64,000 bases of DNA from Bacteroidetes bacterium GWA2_40_15 (GCA_001768195.1 MENI01000052.1:1-64000), one strand, 5' to 3'. Shown: positions 18,779 to 28,537, numbered from the stretch's first letter. The notes: generated by a model not told the origin, from the sequence alone. Program-made: numbers and translations.

Positions 18779-20077
18779 TTACTTCAGCCACTTATCAAAC
18801 CAGTCAAACGCCTCTTTCTGCATATCGGAGTCAAACTTGTGCTCGCCCGGGTAGAAGGTACATTTGTATCTGTCTGAAGCACCTGCTTTTTTGTATACCT
18901 CGCTGAGGATTTTGTCGGCAGCATTCATCTCCGGTACAGTATACAGATCGTCATTTGTATCATTCAGTACAAGAGTTGGAAGCGGAACCCTTAAACCAAG
19001 TATTTCGGGAAAATCCAGCTCATTGGGCAGTATTGGCACATAGGTCATCCATGTGTGAGTGAATGACTTATTGAGAACAAAGTCTTTCCATGTTGTCATG
19101 AATCCAACGCATACAGCACATTTGATCCTGCTGTCGAGTCCGCCTGTGAAGACTGTCCGCATACCCCCACCTGACAATCCCCCACAGCCTATCTTATCCT
19201 TTATCACATCTTTCCTGGCACTGAGGATATCCAGTGCAACCCTGTCTTCTGCCATAAAGACCCCCGGCCATGTTGTACCTGCGCTGAAAAGCGATTTTGC
19301 CATTATATGCTCATGTTCACCTGCCCAGCTGTTATATTTTTCAATATTCTTCGGATCCTCAGGGTTGTTGTCATTAAGCCCATCTCTTTGCTGTTCAGGC
19401 ACATCCTGCATCAACACTCTACGGCTTGCGAAGGGGAAGGCATCTGATACAAGCACAACGTATCCTCTTTTTGCTACCTCATTTGCCCATGCTCTTCCAC
19501 TGTAGTAATTTGTCTGATGCTCTTTCATAAGTGGATGCTGATCATCACCGGTCCGGGTGATCTTCCTGGTTCCAAAATACTTATTTCCACCATGATCATG
19601 AAATGCGAGTATGCCTGGTAAAGGAGTTTTTGCGTCTGCTGGCTTCAGGAGTATAGCATCAGTGGGACGACCATACGGCAGTCTCCATGTAAGTTCTTCA
19701 ATATGAAGACCATCCCATATATATTGCTTCTTAACTGTAACTTCAGGAGCTGATCCTATATTGGGAACAGCAAGCCTGTCTCTGACTTTTGCATCTGCAG
19801 CCTGGTGCCATTTTTTTATGTCCGTCCACTCTTTCCTTCGAAAAGAGAGCGATGGCATTTTATTATTGGCCAGGGATGTTGCCCATTCACCATATTGTCC
19901 TATTAAGCTGAGGTTTTCTTCTTGTGTCATTCTGTTAATATTTGTTTCTGAAATTATTTCGGGAAAGGGTATAGAACTTTCATTACCTGATGCCAGGCTT
20001 TCTGTGAATCTGCTGCCGGCAATACCTAATCCTGCCATTCCGGCATATTTGATGAATTTTCTTCTGCTGTTTTTCAT
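18779..20077 (-). CDS. Tat-exported alpha/beta hydrolase (dienelactone hydrolase/acetyl esterase type)
   Basis: 432 residues. The N-terminus SRRKFIKYAG plus a hydrophobic stretch is a twin-arginine signal. The hydrolase domain shows LAFHDHGGNKY (oxyanion-hole region), nucleophile elbow GLSGGG, an acid region VLNDTNDDLYTVPEM and catalytic His in FYPGEHKFD near the C-terminus. The size and the HDHGG motif fit the exported hydrolase group common in Bacteroidetes and Planctomycetes catabolic loci, whose substrates are probably acetylated sugars. It stands alone on the minus strand, divergent from the GH106-like gene. Confidence 0.83.
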   Translation of the reverse strand: MKNSRRKFIKYAGMAGLGIAGSRFTESLASGNESSIPFPEIISETNINRMTQEENLSLIGQYGEWATSLANNKMPSLSFRRKEWTDIKKWHQAADAKVRDRLAVPNIGSAPEVTVKKQYIWDGLHIEELTWRLPYGRPTDAILLKPADAKTPLPGILAFHDHGGNKYFGTRKITRTGDDQHPLMKEHQTNYYSGRAWANEVAKRGYVVLVSDAFPFASRRVLMQDVPEQQRDGLNDNNPEDPKNIEKYNSWAGEHEHIMAKSLFSAGTTWPGVFMAEDRVALDILSARKDVIKDKIGCGGLSGGGMRTVFTGGLDSRIKCAVCVGFMTTWKDFVLNKSFTHTWMTYVPILPNELDFPEILGLRVPLPTLVLNDTNDDLYTVPEMNAADKILSEVYKKAGASDRYKCTFYPGEHKFDSDMQKEAFDWFDKWLK

Positions 20078-20170
20078 ACCAGGTTAAATTAGCTGATTTA
20101 TCACAATGAAGGTACAATAAAAAATTTTTAACCGCAAAGCAGAATCTTGACTGATAGCTTTTTCCAGCTA

Positions 20171-20275
20171 CAAAGAGTTCCACTGAGGTTCACAGAGTTC
20201 CACAGTTCCACAGAGTGAAGAGGATTGATCAATTGATAACTCTGTGCTCCTCTGGATTTCCTCTGTGTAAGTTCT
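20171..20275. repeat. CACAGAG/GTTCCAC repeat patch in a divergent intergenic region
   Basis: The gap 20,078-20,401 between divergent genes contains three spaced copies of GTTCCAC with CACAGAG words (20171-20220), then an opposing arm rich in CTCTGTG (20240-20275) around a loop with TTGATCAATTGATAA. The whole is an imperfect palindrome of the same style as the CACAAAGG elements elsewhere in the window. A shorter relative lies at 55238. No gene or clear promoter is seen in this gap. Confidence 0.55.
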
Positions 20276-20401
20276 TAAATATATGAAGCTAAGACCTTCC
20301 AGTGTTAATAACAGACAGATATTAAGTCAATGGTGTTTGAAGGATTTATTTCTTCAACCTAATTCTTACCTTTATATCAAACCTTCTTCTATACTGAAAA
20401 A

Positions 20402-22678
20402 ATGAAATACTTTAAATTTTCGTTGCTGCTGATTCTGGTAATCCTTCTATGGATGTGCAGAGAATCTTCTAAGAAGGGTTCTTTTACAAAGAATGATTTT
20501 ATTGATCCTCCGATATATTACTGGCCCAGACCATTGTATTTCTGGAATAATGCAACTGTCACCGCAGATGTACTGATTGAACAGATGCAGTCACTCAGGG
20601 ATAAATGCGGATACGGAGGATTTGGGGTTGTCCCGTTCGGTAGGGACTTCAGTCCTGAATATTTGTCAGAGGAGTATCTGAAACTATATGGTACAATGCT
20701 GGAAAAAGCAAAGGACCTGGGTATGACAATAAGCCTTTATGACGAATTCGGTTTTCCCAGCGGATCGGTAGGGGCTTTTGCCGAAGGTGATGGGAAACCA
20801 CGTTTCCGGCAGAAATATCCTGATCAGACTATACAGAGGCTCGATAAAGCAGAAGAAGAGATAACAGGCCCGGTTATTTACAGGAAAAAGGTCCCGGAAG
20901 GAAAACTTATGGGTGCTGTTGCAATGGACTTAAAGAGTAAGGAACGAATCGATATTACAGGAAGTGTTACTGATGGTATGCTTAAATGGGATGTCCCGTC
21001 AGGGAAATGGAAAATCATGTTCTTCAATTGTGTGATTGATGGTAATCCGTTAGCAGATTATCTAGATCCTGAAGCTGTGGGTTATTTTACAAAAATGGTA
21101 CATGATGTTTACTATGACCGTTTCAAAGATTATTTCGGTACAGTTATTTCCGGAACTTTTTTTGATGAGCCTTCAATGTATCGTGCACAATTCCGGATGT
21201 GGACGCCCATGTTTAATGAAAAATTCACCGGTAAACATGGTTTCAGTCCGGTCACACTTTACCCTGCTTTATGGTATGATATTGGTGACGAAACATGGTC
21301 AGCCCGTAATTATATGTTTGGTTTTCGTGCGGAATTGTATTCAGAGGGATTTCATAGGGTAGTCAGTGACTGGTCTGTAGCTCATGGAATAACAGCTACA
21401 GGTCACACGGCTCCGGAAGAAGCAATTATTCCGGCAAACGGACCGGGTGATCTTATGAAGTCATTTAAATACCTTGAGATCCCCGGAATTGATAAGATAG
21501 GTGGCCACCGGCCTGCAGAAAAGTTCTATAAATTAGTCAGTTCCTCAGCTAATAACTGGGATAAGAAACTTGTGATGTCGGAGACATTTGGTGCAATGCC
21601 AAATTACGATGAACCGGGAGACCTGGCGTGGAATGATATTTGGTCGATTGCCAATGACCAGTACACCAAAGGAATAAATATGCTCATCCCTCATGCTGTC
21701 TGGTATGATAATACAAAGGTCACCTATAAACCTGAGCTTTCATACCGGAGTACGCTATATGCCGACAGCCTTAAGGATTTCACAACTTATCTCTCCAGGC
21801 TTAATGTGATTTTGCAGTCGGGAGGAAGACATGTTGCGGATATTGCAGTACTTTATCCTGTGCATTCTCTTTTAGGTGATCATTATTTCTATACAGAAAC
21901 AGGTCCTGCCAATGTCGACGGATGGGTTGATCCCGAAAACAGCTTCTTCAATGATGCTGTCTCAAAGATAGACTATGTTGATATCGGGGGTTGGCTTATG
22001 AATGGTAACGGCCTCGATTTCACCTATATTCACCCTGAAGTTCTGGATGAAAAATGCTCTGTTGCCGGGAGCAGGCTTGAATTGAAAAACAGTACAAACT
22101 ATGAGAATTACAGCGTACTCTTACTTCCTTCCTGTTATATGCTTTCTCTGAGCAACCTGAGGAAAGTGGTTGAATTTTACAATTCCGGAGGAATGGTTGT
22201 CTTTACCAGCCGTCTTCCGCATAAGTCATGTGAAACCGGAAAGGATATGGAGGTTGACAGTCTCATCAGATCTGTTTTCCCCGGACTGGAGGATGATGCC
22301 TGGGAAATGAAAGAAAATGAAAAAGGAGGCAAAGCCTTCTTTATGCCCGATCCTGATGCAGTTGGAATCTCGGAAATTTTATATGGTTCCGGACTGTATT
22401 TTGATGTCAGCTATCCGTTAAACCCTGATATTCAATATATTCATAAAGTCGTTGACAACAGGAATGTCTATTTCTTTGCCAATTCAGGGAAGAGCGGTAT
22501 TCAAACTGAAGTAACGCTCAGAGGTAAAATCAAGGTTGAAGAATGGGATCCTCACACAGGTGAAATCAGGAAGGCTGAAACCAGATATTCTGAAAATAAG
22601 TCTTCAGGTTCAAATTCAACAGTTGTTGAAATAAACCTCAAGCCTTATAATTCAATATTCCTTATTGAAAAAGAGTAG
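20402..22678 (+). CDS. GH106-like glycoside hydrolase, probable lipoprotein
   Basis: 758 residues with a signal ending LLWMC (possible lipobox at Cys19). The start of the mature protein has the YYWPRPLYFWNN, then GYGGFGVVPFGRDF, then LYDEFGFPSGS pattern seen in GH106 alpha-L-rhamnosidase-like proteins. In this family Glu residues around the DE..FPSG and later FFDEPS segments are candidates for catalysis. A C-terminal region with VVVFTSRLP- and VEEWDPHTG-like motifs suggests a class-I glutamine amidotransferase-like domain plus beta domain. It probably removes rhamnose or a related sugar from oligosaccharides. The GH106 label is a family-level inference; a distant related clan is possible. Confidence 0.72.
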   Translation: MKYFKFSLLLILVILLWMCRESSKKGSFTKNDFIDPPIYYWPRPLYFWNNATVTADVLIEQMQSLRDKCGYGGFGVVPFGRDFSPEYLSEEYLKLYGTMLEKAKDLGMTISLYDEFGFPSGSVGAFAEGDGKPRFRQKYPDQTIQRLDKAEEEITGPVIYRKKVPEGKLMGAVAMDLKSKERIDITGSVTDGMLKWDVPSGKWKIMFFNCVIDGNPLADYLDPEAVGYFTKMVHDVYYDRFKDYFGTVISGTFFDEPSMYRAQFRMWTPMFNEKFTGKHGFSPVTLYPALWYDIGDETWSARNYMFGFRAELYSEGFHRVVSDWSVAHGITATGHTAPEEAIIPANGPGDLMKSFKYLEIPGIDKIGGHRPAEKFYKLVSSSANNWDKKLVMSETFGAMPNYDEPGDLAWNDIWSIANDQYTKGINMLIPHAVWYDNTKVTYKPELSYRSTLYADSLKDFTTYLSRLNVILQSGGRHVADIAVLYPVHSLLGDHYFYTETGPANVDGWVDPENSFFNDAVSKIDYVDIGGWLMNGNGLDFTYIHPEVLDEKCSVAGSRLELKNSTNYENYSVLLLPSCYMLSLSNLRKVVEFYNSGGMVVFTSRLPHKSCETGKDMEVDSLIRSVFPGLEDDAWEMKENEKGGKAFFMPDPDAVGISEILYGSGLYFDVSYPLNPDIQYIHKVVDNRNVYFFANSGKSGIQTEVTLRGKIKVEEWDPHTGEIRKAETRYSENKSSGSNSTVVEINLKPYNSIFLIEKE

Positions 22679-22690
22679 TCGTCAGACTTT

Positions 22691-23764
22691 CTATTTTATA
22701 AGTTTTCTGATAGTTGGTTCAAGCTCTTCGGCTATACGCAGCATGCCGATGTCATTCGGGTGGACTCCGTCAACGGTACCCTCATAGTCATCGCCGATAA
22801 GACCTTCACCTTTCCTGTAATAGAGTTGCTTTATTCCCGACTTCTTTAAAGTGTCATATGCTCTTTTCAATTCCAGATTTTTCTTATGGTTTTCTGATTC
22901 AAGAGGTTTGGTGAATCCGTTTACATAGGGAAAAGCTTCAACAAGTAAAACAGGAACATCAGGTCTTTTCTCCTTCAGATATTTTACCAGTGCAACTGCT
23001 CTTTCGTAGATGAGGTCTCTTGTTGTATTAGGATTGCAATCAATGACATACAGAACTGCATCAGTTTCGCACAAGGCTTCTCCAACCGAAAGGTCGAATG
23101 TACCGCTTCCGCTGAAGCCCATGTTTATAAATGGCCTGTCGAGTTTCCTTGCCAGGATATTGGTAAACAGTAACCCGGGCCTTGATGCACAGCCTCCCTG
23201 TGCAATGCTGCTTCCGTAATATACAACAGGCTTTTTTGCAATAAGATAATTCTCCTGTGGCATTGTGATGGAAGCCGGGTTACTGATACCTATCGATACT
23301 GTATCTGCTCCATCATATAGCGGAAGATTCAGGAGGTACTCCCTGTAATTATTGCCCGCTCCCCCCACCATCATGAATTCATTCCTTTTACCCTGTACTC
23401 TTCCCGTATTGATGTACTTCCAACTTCCATCAACATATGAATAAAGGTCCACACCTTTTATCCCTGTAAAAGGCATATGATCCATAACAGCGTCATTCTT
23501 TACTGCCCACCTTACTGCAATAAAAGGGGAGTTTGTCCTGAAACGTATGGAGATGCCTGCTGAATGTTGACCGAGATTCCACACGGGTTCCCTTAACTTA
23601 TCCTTATAATTTGCAGGGAATCTGGCATAGTTCTTTTCAGAATGAAATCTTCCTATTATGGTAAACTGCTGACCATCATAATATTTAATGGTGTCAATTG
23701 ATTGTGCCTCAATTAAGACAATAGATGTAAGCAATGCCAGTCCAAAACTGAATATAGTCTTCAT
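22691..23764 (-). CDS. Secreted SGNH/GDSL hydrolase with N-terminal GxDLY domain
   Basis: 357 residues with a signal peptide (ending IEAQ). The N-terminal beta domain includes GVDLYSYVDG, the GxDLY signature, and is followed by the SGNH hydrolase with block I YGSSIAQGG (catalytic Ser186), block III-like VIDCNPNT and the C-terminal DGVHPND with catalytic Asp/His. Family members act as carbohydrate acetyl or other esterases. The gene is convergent with the GH106-like gene (12-bp gap) and is the last gene of a minus-strand run starting at 30466. Confidence 0.9.
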   Translation of the reverse strand: MKTIFSFGLALLTSIVLIEAQSIDTIKYYDGQQFTIIGRFHSEKNYARFPANYKDKLREPVWNLGQHSAGISIRFRTNSPFIAVRWAVKNDAVMDHMPFTGIKGVDLYSYVDGSWKYINTGRVQGKRNEFMMVGGAGNNYREYLLNLPLYDGADTVSIGISNPASITMPQENYLIAKKPVVYYGSSIAQGGCASRPGLLFTNILARKLDRPFINMGFSGSGTFDLSVGEALCETDAVLYVIDCNPNTTRDLIYERAVALVKYLKEKRPDVPVLLVEAFPYVNGFTKPLESENHKKNLELKRAYDTLKKSGIKQLYYRKGEGLIGDDYEGTVDGVHPNDIGMLRIAEELEPTIRKLIK

Positions 23765-23773
23765 AAACTGTTT

Positions 23774-25039
23774 TTAGGCTTCTTCAACAACTTTCCATCC
23801 AACTGAATCGGCAAATGCAAATACCGGCTCCTTCAGATCACCATAGAATGTAACCCTGTGCCATCCCCATGCAGACCATTGTCCGAATAGTTTTTCAATA
23901 TCACCAACAGGTTCGGCGCATATCTTGGTTCTGCATGCCCTGTCATCCGGATCATTGCCAACAGCTTTTGCCTGGTGGAAGAGTATCTCTTTTTTTGAAG
24001 CATCAACTTCAAGGGTAGTTGTCAGGTAATCAACAGGAAGTACTGATCTGACAGATGCTCCCTGCCTGTCTTCGGAATGGGTCATTATTGTGAAAGGATT
24101 AACAGGCCCATCAGGTCCGAAAGCCTTATTAGAAGCAACACAATGTGCATATATGATCTGGCGTTTTGAGGTATCTATAACAGGATCGGAGATATACCCC
24201 GGCCGGCCTGTCATATTTGTGAATGTAACCATCGTTGCTGTTGATCTGACATCAGCTTCGCAGGCACCTACAAGCCCATCATTCAGAAGTTCATGGAATC
24301 CAAGACATGGATATGCATGAATATGTCCTCCATAGAATCCTCCCAGGCAATTGATTGTTATGCCATTGGCATTATGGGTTTTTAGTACTGACTTCATTCC
24401 CAGATACATGGCAGCCGAGGTTTGCAGTGTCTCATCAGGAATATCGATGATTTCGGTTGCCGATTTTTTCCATTTTTTAACAATGGCTTCTGCTTCATCC
24501 TTATCTGCTGTCTCCCAGGCTTTATTGACTTCGGCAAAGGTTATGTACTCAACCGGGATACCCAGAATTGCATCTGCAGCTCCTGATTTATGATCGCGGG
24601 CTACCAGTATCCTTGACTCCTTATTCATCCTCCGGCATTCTTCTGCACCCAAAGCTTTCAGATTATCAGGTTTGCATGTCAGGTTGCCTGGTTTTGGAGT
24701 TGAATTAATCCTTGCAGTTCTTGTCGCTGCGGCAAACCCGGCTGCTGTTCCTCCTTTGCTTATTACATCAAAACAACTTACTGCTGTCAGAAGATCCTGC
24801 GTGCGCGACGAAGCCACAAATCCTACATTTGGCCAGTCGGGTTTTGTCTGCTGAAGGGCATGCAGTGAATAGATATTCCTGATCTTCAGTTTTTTTGCAG
24901 ATCCGTTTGATGGTGCTGCGCCAAGAAATGACACAGGCTTAAGGGCAAAACAAGCTCCGCAGGCTGCACATGCAGAAATAAATCCACGCCTTGAGGTACG
25001 CAAGGTTGTTTTTGAGGAATAGTTAATTTCAGATTTCAT
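23774..25039 (-). CDS. Tat-exported L-fucose isomerase-like protein
   Basis: 421 residues. Arg17-Arg18 in TSRRGFIS followed by an unusual Ala/Cys-rich segment (CAACGAC) forms a twin-arginine signal. The C-terminal half contains GACEADVRSTATM and the TGRPGYISDP..D pattern, resembling the substrate/metal region of FucI/AraA-fold ketol isomerases. Sugar isomerases are normally cytoplasmic, so an exported version is unusual and may have a different role such as sugar binding or periplasmic conversion. It lies 9 bp before the SGNH gene in transcription order and after a CocE-type hydrolase. Relationship to FucI is moderate-confidence pattern recognition. Confidence 0.7.
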   Translation of the reverse strand: MKSEINYSSKTTLRTSRRGFISACAACGACFALKPVSFLGAAPSNGSAKKLKIRNIYSLHALQQTKPDWPNVGFVASSRTQDLLTAVSCFDVISKGGTAAGFAAATRTARINSTPKPGNLTCKPDNLKALGAEECRRMNKESRILVARDHKSGAADAILGIPVEYITFAEVNKAWETADKDEAEAIVKKWKKSATEIIDIPDETLQTSAAMYLGMKSVLKTHNANGITINCLGGFYGGHIHAYPCLGFHELLNDGLVGACEADVRSTATMVTFTNMTGRPGYISDPVIDTSKRQIIYAHCVASNKAFGPDGPVNPFTIMTHSEDRQGASVRSVLPVDYLTTTLEVDASKKEILFHQAKAVGNDPDDRACRTKICAEPVGDIEKLFGQWSAWGWHRVTFYGDLKEPVFAFADSVGWKVVEEA

Positions 25040-25072
25040 GGTTATTATTGTTTATAAATATTTTGGTAAGGA

Positions 25073-26959
25073 TCATTCTATTACATTAATTATTATGCTG
25101 GAGATGTTAGTTTTATCATGATAGATCCTGTGGGTCGCTTTCTGAAAATCCTTCTCATCGGCCTGGTAGATATCAACAAATTTCTGCGGATTGCGGTCAA
25201 CAAGAGGAAACCAGGAGCTCTGAACCTGGATCATAATACGGTGCCCTTTCCTGAAGCAATGGGCTACATCGGGTAGCGCATATTTAACCTTAGCCGGTGT
25301 TTCCGGAACAAATGGCTCCGGCTTCTCAAAACTGTTTCTGAATTTTCCTCTCATTACCTCACCCCTGACAAGCATCTGGTATCCATCCAACTTGCAGCTT
25401 ACTTTATCATCTGCCTGATTACTATAATTATCAGGGTAGACATCGATCAGTTTGACAACCCAGTCAGCATCGGTTCCGGTTGTTGAAACCATCAGGTCAG
25501 CAATAACAGGTCCTGCAAGTACTACGTCATCTTCCAGAGGCTCTGTCTGATATACCATTACATCAGGCCTTCTGGATGCAAACCTCTGGTCATTTTTCAT
25601 GTACTCCTGTGTCCTGGACAGGTGAATACCGTCATCGTACGGGACCGGTTTAGACGGATCGCTTACATATTCATCATAGCTATCCTGTTCCCTTGATGCA
25701 GTAAAAGAAAGAAGCCCATCCTTCTGCAGGTAAAGAATTTTTTCTGTACTTTTTTCAGGGGGCCATCTCTCAAATTTGCGCCATGTATCCGATCCTGTTT
25801 CAAAGATAAATGCTTCAGAAGGAGCAGAAACAGATTTATTGTTAAGATACTTCTCGAAGAACGGGAATTCCACATTTTCCTGGTACCATGTTGCTGTGTT
25901 TTTCTCAGGTTTTATGTCGCACATTATCTCACTGGCTTCACCATACCAGCCTCCTGTTCCTCCTGACCATCCTCCGTGATACCATGGCCCCATGACAAGG
26001 TAGTTATGATTTCCTGTGTTCTGTTTCTCAAGAGCCTCGTAAGTGTGCAAGGCACCCCAGCAATCCTCCGCATCAAAGAAACCTCCGACAACGAGTGTGG
26101 CAGGTTTGATATCTTTTAGATGGGTACGGATATTCCTGGCTTTCCAGAAATCATCATAATTGCCATGCCTCATAACATCATTCCAGAACTTTAATGTATC
26201 TCCGAAATACTTAAGCTGAACATTCTTTACAGGGCCCAGTTCAAGGAAAAATTTGTAGTTATCCTGAGTATAGTATTTAAAAGGTTTAGGTCCTTTATCA
26301 GGTGTGATTGGTTCTGGTCTTGGCTTTCCGAATGAGGAGTAAAAGTTGAATGCATCCATCATCATGAAGGCTCCGTTATGGTGCCAGTCATCACCTATAA
26401 ACCAGTCGGTTACCGGTGCCTGGGGCGATACTGCCTTTACCGCAGGATGGGCTCCGGGCAATGAAGCAGAGGCGTAAAACCCGGGGTAGGAGATGCCATA
26501 AATTCCCACATTCCCGTTATGGGAAGTAAGATTTTTCATGAGCCATTCAACAGTGTCATATGTGTCACTGCTCTCATCTATGTCGCGTTTCCCTTTCTTC
26601 TCAGGATTATGCGGACGAATATCAACAAATTCGCCCTCGCTCATCCATCTTCCTCTGACATCCTGATATACAATTATATATCCTTCTTTTACAAACAGCA
26701 TTGAGGGAATAAGTGACCGGTGGTACTTATCTTCACCATAAGGAGAGAGCGAATATGGAGTACGCGTGATAATTACAGGATGTTTTTTTGATTTGTCAGC
26801 AGGTTCATAGATTGTTGTGAAAAGTTTCACACCGTCGCGCATTGCGATGTAATGTTCTGTTTTTATGTAGTTTTGACTTATATAAGCTGCCTTTTCATCT
26901 TTTTGTGCATATGAACTTAAGCCGATACCTAATATCAGTATGAATATTGTCTTTTTCAT
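25073..26959 (-). CDS. Secreted CocE/NonD-type (X-Pro dipeptidyl-peptidase S15-like) hydrolase
   Basis: 628 residues with a signal peptide ending SSYAQ. The N-terminal S15 alpha/beta-hydrolase domain starts MRDGVKLFTTIYEP, with oxyanion and YQDVRGR motifs and the nucleophile GISYPG (Ser157). The C-terminal jelly-roll PepX_C-like domain occupies the last ~200 residues (VIADLMVSTTGTDADWVVKL). Members cleave esters or amides, including acyl-sugar, glutaryl and peptide substrates; the in-locus role is unknown. It sits between a beta-helix gene and the fucose-isomerase-like gene with short gaps, in the same minus-strand unit. Confidence 0.92.
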   Translation of the reverse strand: MKKTIFILILGIGLSSYAQKDEKAAYISQNYIKTEHYIAMRDGVKLFTTIYEPADKSKKHPVIITRTPYSLSPYGEDKYHRSLIPSMLFVKEGYIIVYQDVRGRWMSEGEFVDIRPHNPEKKGKRDIDESSDTYDTVEWLMKNLTSHNGNVGIYGISYPGFYASASLPGAHPAVKAVSPQAPVTDWFIGDDWHHNGAFMMMDAFNFYSSFGKPRPEPITPDKGPKPFKYYTQDNYKFFLELGPVKNVQLKYFGDTLKFWNDVMRHGNYDDFWKARNIRTHLKDIKPATLVVGGFFDAEDCWGALHTYEALEKQNTGNHNYLVMGPWYHGGWSGGTGGWYGEASEIMCDIKPEKNTATWYQENVEFPFFEKYLNNKSVSAPSEAFIFETGSDTWRKFERWPPEKSTEKILYLQKDGLLSFTASREQDSYDEYVSDPSKPVPYDDGIHLSRTQEYMKNDQRFASRRPDVMVYQTEPLEDDVVLAGPVIADLMVSTTGTDADWVVKLIDVYPDNYSNQADDKVSCKLDGYQMLVRGEVMRGKFRNSFEKPEPFVPETPAKVKYALPDVAHCFRKGHRIMIQVQSSWFPLVDRNPQKFVDIYQADEKDFQKATHRIYHDKTNISSIIINVIE

Positions 26960-26969
26960 TTGGCAGATA

Positions 26970-28250
26970 TTATTTTTTTTCGTAAATTATATCCTTCGAT
27001 CCCGAAATGGTATTGCCCCCGGCTGTAACTTTTGAACTTTTCTTTCCAACGATGATCGCTGTTTTCTGATTCCCTTTTCCTGTTGAACGGATTGTATTGT
27101 TTTTAATAACAATATCATGAGTTTCTCCGCCTACATAGAATCCTGCTGACTCCTTAACTGTTCCGTTGTTTTCAATAGTATTTCCTGTAAATGTGTTTCG
27201 GTGACCTGCGTTCTGTTCATTTTCATTACGAAACAGTACACCGTGGTTTGCATTTTCGTAAACACGATTGTTTTCGAAGATATTGTCGGTATCCTTATGT
27301 CCGATCGAAATTCCATTGTCGAGGTTGGCATAAATGGTATTATTCCTGAAGACACCATTCTGTACTCTCCAGCATAAGTAGAGTCCGTCGCCTTTATTGT
27401 GATGGCTTATGCAGTTTTCAACAATTGGTCTGTCGGATCCGGTACCCGGATGAAAACCGAGTCCGTCGCCGTAGGATGCCTCGCAACCTTTAAGTGTAAT
27501 ATTTTCAGTAACCTGCAAGCTGAAAGAGTCGCCATTGAATTCATTGACCTGTACATTTTCGACAAGACAGTTTTTCGATTTATGAATATAAACACCTCCT
27601 CCGCGACAGCCGTTGATATAGTCGTTGGTGGCTTTGTTTCCTTCTATTAGCAGGTCCGATATTTTTACATTTTGTGCATTGACAGCCTCAATTATTGAGC
27701 AGCCGTTTGATACTACTCCGTTTAATTCAGCAACATAATCATATACTGTTCCGTTGTCAAAATAGATTACATTATTTGTGATATCTGTTATTACTGCCGT
27801 TGTGACATCCCATCCCTGGTTATGGGCGTCATCGAACAGCTGAATGCCCATTCCCTTTTTAAATCCGCTGGCATCTTTTACAACAGCTTTCATCATTCCC
27901 CAGTCGGCATCTATTATGTAGCTGGTTTTAAATCCATTACATTTTTTAAGTAGTGATGATTTCCCTGATCCTTTCAGTGTTATATTGTCAGATAACCTTA
28001 CAGGACCGGTTACATCGTAGGTTCCCGGATTCAGTTTAACAGTTCCTCCTCCTCTTGTTTTAACTGCATCAACTGCTATCTGTATTGCAGCTGATGTAAA
28101 TCCGGGTATGTCAGCATCAGATCCGCCTACAGTGATAAGCTGTTCCGCATATCTGACATCCACCAGTCCGATTCCCTGTCCGATGCTTGTTAAGCTTAGA
28201 CATAATAATACGATTGCTAATACTGTGACAGATGTAAACTTTTGTTTCAT
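26970..28250 (-). CDS. Secreted right-handed parallel beta-helix protein
   Basis: 426 residues with signal peptide (LCLSLTSIGQ). An N-terminal region VDAVKTRGGGTVKLNPGTYDV is typical of pectate-lyase/polygalacturonase-fold proteins. It is followed by about ten repeats of the N-x-I/N-T-I coil type (for example NNTIYANLDNGISI and ENNRVYENANHGVLF). This fold is used by polysaccharide lyases, epimerases and GH28-like enzymes; no specific catalytic pattern is clear. It is separated by 10 bp from the CocE-type gene. A decayed GxxExxY cassette lies just upstream. Confidence 0.86.
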   Translation of the reverse strand: MKQKFTSVTVLAIVLLCLSLTSIGQGIGLVDVRYAEQLITVGGSDADIPGFTSAAIQIAVDAVKTRGGGTVKLNPGTYDVTGPVRLSDNITLKGSGKSSLLKKCNGFKTSYIIDADWGMMKAVVKDASGFKKGMGIQLFDDAHNQGWDVTTAVITDITNNVIYFDNGTVYDYVAELNGVVSNGCSIIEAVNAQNVKISDLLIEGNKATNDYINGCRGGGVYIHKSKNCLVENVQVNEFNGDSFSLQVTENITLKGCEASYGDGLGFHPGTGSDRPIVENCISHHNKGDGLYLCWRVQNGVFRNNTIYANLDNGISIGHKDTDNIFENNRVYENANHGVLFRNENEQNAGHRNTFTGNTIENNGTVKESAGFYVGGETHDIVIKNNTIRSTGKGNQKTAIIVGKKSSKVTAGGNTISGSKDIIYEKK

Positions 28251-28285
28251 AACTTGTTAAATTTAATTAAGAGTTAAAATAAATA

Positions 28286-28498
28286 TTTAACCACAAAGGC
28301 ACTCAAAGTGATACACGAAGGCACACAAAGGGATAATTAAAAAACAACTCTTTTTATGCCAGCTTTTAAATGTCTAACATTAAAATTTACTAATAAACCT
28401 AATTTGCAGTTAGATAATTTTAAATACGTCTTCTATATTCATTTACTAAATTTACTTTGAGTTCCATTGTGCAATCCTTTGTTGCCTTTGTGGTTAAA
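28286..28498 (-). mobile_element. Decayed GxxExxY cassette with 16-bp perfect terminal inverted repeats
   Basis: TTTAACCACAAAGGCA at 28286-28301 is matched perfectly by its reverse complement at 28483-28498. Inner CACAAAGG-like words extend both arms. The minus strand in between keeps the last 30 codons of a GxxExxY gene (28337-28429). The total length is 213 bp, against 459 bp for the intact cassette at 53426. It fills most of the gap between the beta-helix and DUF4091 genes. Confidence 0.8.
28337..28429 (-). pseudogene. C-terminal remnant of a GxxExxY protein gene
   Basis: Read on the minus strand, 30 codons end in TAA and include YLKLSNCKLGLLVNFNV and GIKRVV. This aligns with the C-terminus of the intact GxxExxY protein at 53461 ([15 protein letters not shown] and GIRRYV). 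The upstream frame runs into a stop and the N-terminal signature and nuclease-like core are missing. Confidence 0.82.
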
Positions 28499-28537
28499 AA
28501 ATTTTAACCCTTAATTGGCATTATTAGTTTATGTTTA

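Noticed and set aside
19059..19505. 148-codon open frame on the + strand
   Set aside because: It is fully antisense to the alpha/beta hydrolase gene, which has all catalytic motifs.
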